Shown here: positions 56,750 through 64,000 of the stretch, in pieces
Layout of the letters: every line of letters starts with the position of its first letter
Numbering within the stretch: position 1 is the first letter of the stretch
From: Anaspis maculata
Taxonomy: Eukaryota; Arthropoda; Insecta; Coleoptera; Scraptiidae
Length of the DNA: 64,000 nt
NCBI GenBank assembly: GCA_949128115.1
Contig: OX421962.1
Coordinates: 61,731,787-61,795,786 of the forward strand
Direction of reading: 5' to 3'
Program-made: the position numbers and the translations under genes
The notes under the pieces: model-generated
Database searches by the model: none
What the model saw: the letters and a program-made list of their open reading frames with translations, nothing else
Told to the model about the DNA's origin: nothing

Positions 56750-57430
56750 CTCCGTTGAAAAGTTACAGGATGTTCAAGTTGAATCTTCAAAATCAATTTT
56801 TTGACATAACTTTTGAGCCGTTCAACCGATTTTGTTCAAATTTGAACCAAAGTTTACTGAAATAGGTCTCTATCGAACAATAGTAACGTGTTAGAAAAAA
56901 CAGAGGCGTAGATAATGGGGGGTGTCTTCATATCCTCCCCCTATTTTTTACCCCCCTAGCTATTTTCCCAAATTGTTCTAATTTTTGGGTTCCACGTCTA
57001 ATTTAGAAAAAAAAGTTACTCGTGCAAAATTTTGATTGGAGGCTTCATTTTTGAGATATTTGGGTTTGAAACTTTGGAAAACATCTCGCGAAATCGCCAC
57101 TTTCAATGAGCCCAGTTTTTTTTTTCCTGAAAACTTCTCGTTTCTCAGGAAAAATAGTGGTTTATCAACTTAGAAATTTTAGAGAACCTATTTCTGCTGA
57201 GAAATCATGATTTTCTTTTTATTCTAATTTTTAGGCCTTTTGAGATGTTTTCCAAAGTTTCAAACCCAAATATCTCAAAAATGAAGCCTGCTCCATTCAA
57301 AATTTTGCAGGAGTGACTTTTTTTCTAAATTGGACGTGGAATCCAAAAATAAGAACAATTTGGCAAAATAACTAAGGGGGTAAAAAATAGAGGGGGGGGT
57401 AAATGAGGACCCCCCATTATCTACGCCCCT
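56750..57430. repeat. Foldback repeat, related to 1735-2420
   Basis: Inverted halves: GGCTTCATTTTTGAGATATT (57038) against AATATCTCAAAAATGAAGCC (57269), with the outer ends around GGGGGGTAAA and ACCCCCCTAG. It aligns in reverse orientation with 1735-2420. Confidence 0.6.
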
Positions 57431-57439
57431 GATTTTTTT

Positions 57440-57880
57440 TTTAAACACGGGTTGACAAGACTGGTGAAAAGAGACACGAAAAGAACGAACTGGTGGACAG
57501 AAAGGATCAAGGCAGCAATCAAAGAGAAAAAACAAAAGTGGAAGAAATACATAGGAACAAGAAAAGCAAGCCATTACGAAGAATATAAAAAAGCAAGGAA
57601 GCAGGCGAAAAGAGTAATTCTAGAGGAAAAAGAAAAATCTTGAAAATAATTTGGAGTGAGAATGACAAATGCATACAGGGGGAACCGGAAGCTTTTCTTC
57701 AGTACAATCAGAGACATGAGGCAAAAGAAAAACACAGTGTTGAAGAACTTGAAAGATAAGGCAGGAAACACTATTGGAGACGAAGAGGGCAGATAATGGA
57801 AAGATCGAGAGAGTAGGTACTTTAAAGAGCTGTATGAACTGGAAAGAACTGATTTGGATGCTAATGTTACCTCAAACATT
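57440..57880 (+). pseudogene. Non-LTR retrotransposon (LINE) fragment
   Basis: The frame at 57452-57643 reads RTNWWTERIKAAIKEKKQKW then YEEYKKARKQAKRVILEEKE, the basic linker between endonuclease and reverse transcriptase in LINE ORF2 proteins. After a frameshift near 57643 come FGVRMTNAYRG-like and YFKELYELERTDLD, again typical of this region. Broken by frameshifts and stops, with no catalytic YADD box. The - strand ORFs here are shadows. Confidence 0.65.
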
Positions 57881-59332
57881 TAGAAACTTCCAACTAAAAC
57901 TTTGCAACAGTTACTTTACCGAATGCTGCCGGCCCCCACACGCCGTCCTCAAAGTAAGAGATAAATGAAAAACATAAACCCGAAAACATAACGATTTAAT
58001 TCTTTCGCTATATGGATAGCCGACTAAAAATGGAAAAGAATAGGCTACTATTGATTAGTCGCCGCCCCCAGCTGTCGCCCCCAAACAAAAAAATATTGTT
58101 GATTGAAAGAATTTTCATTCAAATCTATTTCATTGGCAAGTACCCCATTCCGATAACAAAATATCACAATGAGTTTCGATTGAAGAGAGTGGGCAAAGAA
58201 TGATTTTTCTCCTTCAACCAAATTTCTTTACATTCATAATATGCCTCTTTAAGAAAATGCGCTACTGAGACTCACACACGTGAAGGCATACCCACTTATT
58301 GTTTCTATTTCTACTATAATGGGTATGTACTACCAGCACCGGCGATTAAGAACATGGTAGGTAATTTTGATGATAGCAAAAATGTTATTACGTATGTAGG
58401 TACTTGACAGATAATAATGGCAATTCTGTAAAATTTAAAGGCCCCTTAAAGTTTTTAAAGGCGTCGGTCACCTAGGAACGATCAGAAATGGGCTTCACGA
58501 TTGGCTGATTTTCTTTTAACGGCCTTTAAATTTAAACGGGTTTGATACAGAATTGGCCCTAATATAGTTAAAAGGGCCGTATTCATATCTAGCTTTTAAG
58601 CTAAAAGCGCATTTAGAGGTGCGCTTTTAGAGGCTATCCATTCATATTTGACTGTTCAAAATTACATATTACAATTACATGCAGCCGTTCAATTGTATCT
58701 CTCGGATCGAATTGTATTTTTTCACTTTCCTGACTGACTAACCAACAAAGAGAGGAAATGTTTTTAAATAGTAGGTATAGGTAGTAACAATAAAAATTGC
58801 AGGAATTTTGAAATCAACAGTTTTTTTTTCGATTGCGTTCAAATCCATAACGTGGACGTAGAAATAATAGGTAAATCAACAAAACTACGTCGGTCGCTTA
58901 TGTCCTCGCTTTGTCCGTCTGTCTGTCGGTCCACTATACATATGTCGTCAAAATTACTATACTATCGAGGATCGAAATAGTTTGAGAGTGACTTATTCAC
59001 ATTCACAGTGAGTGTGAGTGAGTAAGTGAACACTTGGAGCGTTGCGGCAAAGAACATGGAACTAGGATGGAAAGTATGGTCACTTCTCAGTTATAGTGGG
59101 CCTGGGCCCAAGGTATGCAATCTAGCTGGAAAAAATTCCGACCAAAGCTTTTATGGTGTCAAACTCTTCATTGAGTCAGTAGGTATCCGCAACTGAGTTA
59201 TCGCCCAAAACTGAGTTGTGCTGATTCCTCTACATCTGCGCAAAAGTAAAGGATGTTTTTGAAGGTGCAAAAAGACCTGAAGTTACACTAGGAATATCTA
59301 CTGCCCGGATTGGATTTTTTCGACGAGGACTT
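57881..59332. other. Intergenic with one small MITE
   Basis: 58420-58562 is a hairpin: GGCAATTCTGTAAAATTTAA at the left and TTTGATACAGAATTGGCCC at the right. No gene recognised elsewhere. Confidence 0.4.
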
Positions 59333-59651
59333 TACAGGGTGCTCACGTATAAATTATACCCCCCCTTGGAGACTTCCCCTTGAAGATAATTTGAAAAAAG
59401 AATCATGATATACTTATTAAAATATATTTTTAATTTGGATGAAAAGTGGAATCGATTACTATATTAAAATACAGGGTGTTCAATTTGAGGAAAATTTTCG
59501 ATGTTGCATCCTGTAAGCGATATACCACAGAAAATTTTTGTGGGCAGATTCAAAGCCCCCGAAAAAATAATGACATTCGTGTTAATTTTTTAAATCATCT
59601 TCAAGGGGAAGTCTCCAAGGGGGAGTATGATTTATACGTGAACACTCTGTG
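59333..59651. repeat. MITE with CAGGGTG-like ends
   Basis: TACAGGGTGCTCACGTATAA at the left and TTATACGTGAACACTCTGTG-like at the right, then GGAGACTTCCCCTTGAAGAT / CTTCAAGGGGAAGTCTCC. An extra CAGGGTGTTCAATTTGAGG lies inside at 59472. Confidence 0.7.
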
Positions 59652-59895
59652 CATAATACCTATCTGAAAAGGATAAAGTATCTTTGAAAGTATCTATACG
59701 AGGATTACGAGGTGGTATCTTTTAAAATGAAAAATCACAGAAAAAATATAGTAGATATATAATTGGTATAATCAAGAGATGAATTTTCAAGTGAATTTCG
59801 AAGTTGCATAATAACAATAATATACTTTTACAAATTTGTAGGTACTTAAATGTAAATAAACTCTATCATAATAACGTCAGAAAAACCGTCAACTT

Positions 59896-61143
59896 TTACT
59901 CTTCAACAATCAGCGTACTATCACAACTTGGGCAAGTTACAGCTGGCGCTTCACTTAAAACTGAAGAGCTCCTGACTTGCACGAATTTATGGGAGCATTT
60001 CATGCACTGATATCTGATATCATTACTTTTGGCTGGAGCACGCTTGGTGATTTTCTCTTGAATGGAAGAAACAAATTTATCCACGCAATCCTCTTGAAAA
60101 TTGTAAACCCTCTGCTTCTTGTCCTTTCTCATTGTTTCAAAGTCCACTTGAATTTTAGTGGGGACATCTAATGTTTGACAAGTGATGACGCTATTGATGT
60201 GCCATTTCATCCTCTCCTTGTTGGCGAGATCTTTTTCCATTATGTGCTTTTCAGTCAAGACTATAAAAATGTGCTCAGTCTCTCCCTCCGGGACCACCAT
60301 GTAAAGGCCTTCGTCGGTCTCCTCATAGTCTGAAGAATCATCGTCGTCTTCATCGTCTGCAAATTGAGTGACATCGTAAGCAGTTGTGAAGCTAGCTTCG
60401 GTTTTGTCGATCCCGTCAACAATGACTGCTTCATCGGCTGCAGATTTTCTAGCTTCGGCGATTCCGTTCGTATCTGGCTTGTTGGAGGGCGAAACCTGAA
60501 GTTCCTTGGGCCTGAAGTCGTTGGAATGCAAAAGGAAGTCTGCTTCATAAGGACTAGAAGAAACGGGAACAGAGGAACCTTCAATTCCCAAAGCATTTTG
60601 CACCAACAAGCCGGAGTGCTTGTTCAACCAAGACTCGCCGTATTGCTCCCTCAAGTTTTCTATTTGTTTTTTCGTTTCCAAGTATGCATTAGAAGTTGGT
60701 GTCGGAATCGGAACTTCGTTTCGTTTTATGACTGAAGACTCTTCTTCTTCAATGTTGACTTCGCGGGCGCTCTTACGTATTCTTTCGGTTGATGTGCTCA
60801 TGACGTCGATCTGAGAGCTCTGAGGAGTTAGAACTCTGCATTGCATCGGATGGAAGCATCCCACCAGTTTCCTTTCGGACTTACTCAATGTTTGACCATC
60901 TAAGACGAACGTCGATGCGCTTATGTTGGAATGAAGGTAGCTGGCCGTTTTTTGTCTATGATGTGGATGGTGGCTCAGAGGATTTTCTTCCAAAGTCAAA
61001 CATTGTAAAGTCAACAAATGAGATAGAGAAGTCAAGGATTTGTGCTCGAATAAAGTGTTGTTGGTTAAATCTAACACGGAAATGTTGGTCAATGCTTGCA
61101 GTCCACTCAAGTCTTCAATAAAATTATTCTTAAGCACCAAAGT
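59896..61143 (-). CDS. STK11IP: STK11 (LKB1)-interacting protein, 3' exon
   Basis: A 415-codon 3' exon; acceptor TTTTTTTTTTTCAG just above 61143, stop at 59896. It starts in the last leucine-rich repeats (LVLKNNFIEDLSGLQALTNI, LQCLTLEENPLSHHPHHRQK, as in STK11IP NPLWFHPEHR), then FVLDGQTLS. IENLREQYGESWLNKHS corresponds to the RERFGRNWL segment of the human protein. An acidic stretch (DDEDDDDSSDYEETDE) follows, and a zinc-ribbon-like CMKC...CPSC near the end. STK11IP binds LKB1 and acts at endolysosomes in mammals. Compared with human (about 1,088 aa) the protein stops soon after the CPSC motif, so the long C-terminal part is absent. Upstream exons were not found before the window ends; mobile DNA fills 61.4-63.7 kb. 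Confidence 0.85.
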   Translation of the reverse strand, partial: TLVLKNNFIEDLSGLQALTNISVLDLTNNTLFEHKSLTSLSHLLTLQCLTLEENPLSHHPHHRQKTASYLHSNISASTFVLDGQTLSKSERKLVGCFHPMQCRVLTPQSSQIDVMSTSTERIRKSAREVNIEEEESSVIKRNEVPIPTPTSNAYLETKKQIENLREQYGESWLNKHSGLLVQNALGIEGSSVPVSSSPYEADFLLHSNDFRPKELQVSPSNKPDTNGIAEARKSAADEAVIVDGIDKTEASFTTAYDVTQFADDEDDDDSSDYEETDEGLYMVVPEGETEHIFIVLTEKHIMEKDLANKERMKWHINSVITCQTLDVPTKIQVDFETMRKDKKQRVYNFQEDCVDKFVSSIQEKITKRAPAKSNDIRYQCMKCSHKFVQVRSSSVLSEAPAVTCPSCDSTLIVEE

Positions 61144-62037
61144 CTGAAAAAAAAAACTGAAGTTAATAATTATTATCCTATCATTCTGAGCTACACTACT
61201 GTGCCTTCAAGATATTGAGAAGCTTCCCTAACGATTCCAATGAATCCAAGAACCAAAGTTTCTAAACAAATTTCTTCACAAGGAGCTTAGCAGCCATTCA
61301 ATTATTTTAACTGACCCCTCAATTCAATACGGGTAAGTATATATTTTTTAATAGTTTCTACTGTTTTAATCCATTTGCAAGGGTGAGATTTTTTTTAAAT
61401 TTTGTTCATACAGAGTGATTATTTGAAAAGTTAACACTTTAGGGAGACATATTCTAGAGAGCGGATTTATATGCGGTAAAAAAGTCCAAAATATGCAGTT
61501 TATATGCGCTTAAAAAGTATCAAAATATGCGGTAAAAATGTTCAAATAGAGCAATATATGCGTGTAAATATGTGATATAAGCTGCAAAAAAGTGAAAAAT
61601 ACAACACTTACATGTAAAACCAACTAACCAACTTTGACCATCAAAGTAAAAAAAAAAATTCTTCGAAAATTTTGAATTTTTTTTCTTGAAATCAAAATAT
61701 CGTGATTTTCTCGCACATATAGATAAAATTGCCAAAATAGTGACAAATATTCAGTTATGTGCAAAAATATGGACTAAATATGTGGCTATATGCGATTATA
61801 TGGACTATCAATTTGTATGCGGTAAAAAGTCAAAATAATAAATTATAGGAAGTGCCTCCGTAGCCGGCCCCGGCTACGTGTATTGTAGCCGGAGCCGGCT
61901 ATTTGTATGTTGACCGGCACTACCGGCCATCCGTATTGTAGCCGGCACCAAGTGGGTGACATTGTACAATGCACACTGCCGGCTTTTCATTTGGTCTTAG
62001 GAATATTGCAATATTCATGGAAGGTACACAATTACCT

Positions 62038-62272
62038 ACTTATATTCCGTTCACTTTTTATATTCAGTAGAATGACTTTTTGGAACAAGAATGAAGTGAC
62101 AAGATGGAGCGCTTGAGAGCAAGGCTGAGAGGATACGGCTGATGGCCGCTAATAGTAAGTGTCGCTCCAAAACTTTCCAAGTGCCATCAGCCGTAGCCGT
62201 AGTCGTAGCTTGTAAGCTTGTCACTTCATTTTTGATTCAAAAAGTCGCATTTTACTGAAAATAAAAAGTGAA
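62038..62272. repeat. Hairpin MITE inside the nested element
   Basis: TTCACTTTTTATATTCAGTA at the left against TACTGAAAATAAAAAGTGAA-like at the right, then GAATGAAGTGACAAG / CTTGTCACTTCATTT and GGCTGATGGC / GCCATCAGCC. Confidence 0.75.
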
Positions 62273-62352
62273 CAGGCTATATCTGGCTAAGTGTCTATTT
62301 ATATTCCGTTCACTATGTAAATTCAGTAGGTACTTAATGTCACTAGCTTTTT

Positions 62353-63031
62353 GAACTGATCGCGCGCTCCCCTTTTTCAATAATTTGAAGAAGAAAAAAC
62401 CTTTCTTGAACGATTTGTCCGAAGACTTCATAATAATTATGAAGTATATTTTTCCATCAGTTCGCATAGTACAGGTGTTGCAAAAAACTCCGTTTTTGGG
62501 ACACCTTGTATTTTTCGGTTCTAACTTACGTAGTTTTTCAAGGGGAAAAAAATTCAATACATCAAAGAAGTCTCATTATTTTGACTTAAATTCAATTTTA
62601 CGTCAATATGCAGGAGAATGTGTGAATTCTACAGGAAAAAATCAGAAGAATGACTGCTTAATTTAAATTTGAGAAATCTACAGGAGTAACTTCATATTAA
62701 TTTTTGAGTTCAGGTCGGATAAAATACAACCTTATGAACTTTTTGGTGATTTTTGGAGAAAAAAAATTGAGACGATTTAATGTCAAAACATATTTTTGTC
62801 AGGAGGGAAAACTACATCGGTTAAAATAAAAAATACAGGGTGTCGCAAAAACCAAAACAAAATTTGCGACACTCTGTATATGACAAGCGATGGACAAGTT
62901 CTTTCCAATTATGAAATCTACGGAGAAAATCATTCAGGGGAGGTTTTTTCCCCTTCAAATTATTGTAAAGAGGACGCTTCCAGTAGACGGAAAGAGAGGG
63001 GGAGGGGGATTCTCGCGTGATCACCTTGTAC
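62353..63031. repeat. Second foldback repeat inside the nested element
   Basis: CAATAATTTGAAGAAGAAAA near 62379 against GGGGAAAAAACC.../CTTCAAATTATTG near 62955. Nested CAGGTGTTGCAAAAA and CAGGGTGTCGCAAAA units occur at 62470 and 62836. It ends near GTGATCACCTTGTAC. Confidence 0.55.
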
Positions 63032-63136
63032 AAAGGAAAGAATTATAAAGGGCCCGCCAAAAGTGATAACCTGATTTCGTAAGAATTTTTCTCCCAAAGT
63101 GCTTTTGCCTTACGTCATTAGTTCCTAGCAAAAATT

Positions 63137-63483
63137 GAAACTGGAAGCTTCAAGTTTTGTGCCATGTATGAACAGGTGGAGTTTGCCAGATCGTTCACTG
63201 GCTGGCTGTACAGCTGGACTTCAAGAAAACCTCGTGTATTTCGTCAATTGAAGTTTTAAAAGAATTCAAAATGGCAGCGAGGTGCTGAAATCGTTGCAAC
63301 TTGAGTCATGCAGAGAACCGCAGACTTTATTACGCCGCTGTTGGATTTCTTTCCAAATTCAGATAAATGGGAATGACCAGGTTTTTTTGAAGTTTAGCTG
63401 TACAGCCAGTCAGCCTGGTTAGCCACCGAGCGATCTGGTAAACTTCACCTGTTCATATCACTAAACTTGGAGCTTTCAGTTTC
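63137..63483. repeat. Third foldback repeat inside the nested element
   Basis: TGAAACTGGAAGCTTCAAGT at the left against ACTTGGAGCTTTCAGTTTCA at the right; GAACAGGTGGAGTTTGCCAG against CTGGTAAACTTCACCTGTTC; GGCTGGCTGTACAGCTGGAC against TAGCTGTACAGCCAGTC. Confidence 0.8.
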
Positions 63484-63891
63484 ACTGTCACTCACTTTGT
63501 GCCGGCTACAATACGGAGGCCGGCAGTGCCGGTCACCATACAAATAGCCGGCTCCGGCTACAATACACGTAGCCGGGGCCGGCTACGGAGGCACTTCCTA
63601 AATTATATGCGAAATAAGACTTGGTATTTAGGTTCCCTATAGATGGAAACGTCAAGCTGCAAGTCGACAGGTGCATCCAACTTAGCGAATAGAACATGTA
63701 AAAAATTATAAATCCGCTTTCTATGCTATTAGAATTAGATCATGTTTCGACTTCGCGTCTGCATAAGTCGAACCTGAAGACGCGATGCCATTGTCAGCAG
63801 AATGATGCACCACTTGGAGAACGCTCTGTAGCTGTCAGTCTGTCAGTATTGAAATTGGGGGTTGCAGTCCATATTATTGGTATTAAAATTA

Positions 63892-63969
63892 ATGCTAGGG
63901 CAATTAGTAGACGTTGCCTAAAAAAATGAATGAAGTACTTCATAGGCAACTTTTATTTACTGCCCTAGC
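63892..63969. repeat. Short hairpin
   Basis: GCTAGGGCA and TTGCCTA at the left, TAGGCAA and TGCCCTAGC at the right, around GAATGAAGTACTTCAT. About 78 bases; possibly a tiny MITE. Confidence 0.55.
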
Positions 63970-64000
63970 AATAATTTCCAGAATAACCATAGTGTATTTT

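Larger units (their letters stand above)
61846..63600. mobile_element. Nested foldback element (1,755 bp) with GC-rich TIRs
   Basis: About 100-base nearly perfect TIRs: TAGGAAGTGCCTCCGTAGCC and inverse GGCTACGGAGGCACTTCCTA, continuing CCGGCCCCGGCTACGTG. Flanks AATTA on both sides form a likely 5-bp target duplication. Confidence 0.85.
61455..63723. mobile_element. Outer TIR element with TATGCGGTAAA repeats, hosting nested elements
   Basis: The ends TAGAGAGCGGATTTATA and TATAAATCCGCTTTCTA are inverted. The left part has repeated ATATGCGGTAAAAA phrases (61461-61830). It is interrupted by the 61846-63600 element. Confidence 0.65.

Noticed and set aside
57275..57879. - strand ORFs of 99 and 101 aa
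   Set aside because: Antisense to the LINE fragment and the foldback repeat.

Overview
This is a window of eukaryotic nuclear DNA, AT-rich, with spliced genes scattered among mobile DNA. The gene set is animal: ribulose-phosphate epimerase, a ZIP1-3-type zinc transporter, a FASTKD4-like RAP-domain protein, an RNF126/Iruka-type RING ligase, NIP7, POC1 and STK11IP. A glycine-rich secreted protein of cuticular style points to an arthropod. Many very short introns (47-60 bases), abundant TAGGTA/GTACCTAC microsatellite motifs and MITEs suggest an insect, perhaps a hemipteran. The order is a guess; the phylum is fairly secure.

Layout. On the + strand: RPE (3032-3858, 3 coding exons) and NIP7 (37401-38051, 3 exons). 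On the - strand: ZIP transporter (11263-13412, 4 exons), FASTKD4-like (17269-21889, 6 exons), RNF126/Iruka-like (30828-36044, 6 exons, one 3.8-kb intron), POC1-like (45263-46918, 2 sure exons and a probable third), glycine-rich secreted protein (52143-53512, 4 exons) and the 3' part of STK11IP (59896-61143, upstream exons not seen). The exon joins given were worked out by hand from splice sites, reading phase and family similarity; all phases close.

The rest is mostly mobile DNA, and much of it is foldback or hairpin elements. The main ones are two near-identical, inverted 1,075-bp elements with a SWIM zinc-finger ORF flanking the first four exons of the FASTKD4-like gene; a 2.9-kb foldback (26897-29770) split by a TA-flanked 1.1-kb element; a related 3.1-kb element (47505-50582) whose interior carries a THAP-like exon and a 30-bp coding-like minisatellite of 21 units; a 3.2-kb near-palindrome (about 41690-44870); a hAT-type MITE inside a 5S-rRNA-like repeat, with the empty site visible at 5.3 kb; and a Russian-doll stack at 61455-63723. 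Tc1/mariner and non-LTR (LINE) remnants, tRNA-derived SINE heads and several small MITE families fill other gaps.

The genes are ordinary housekeeping genes that do not form one pathway, as is normal for animal chromosomes. NIP7 and the RNF126-like gene are divergent neighbours 1.36 kb apart. No bacterial, CRISPR or operon-like structure is present.
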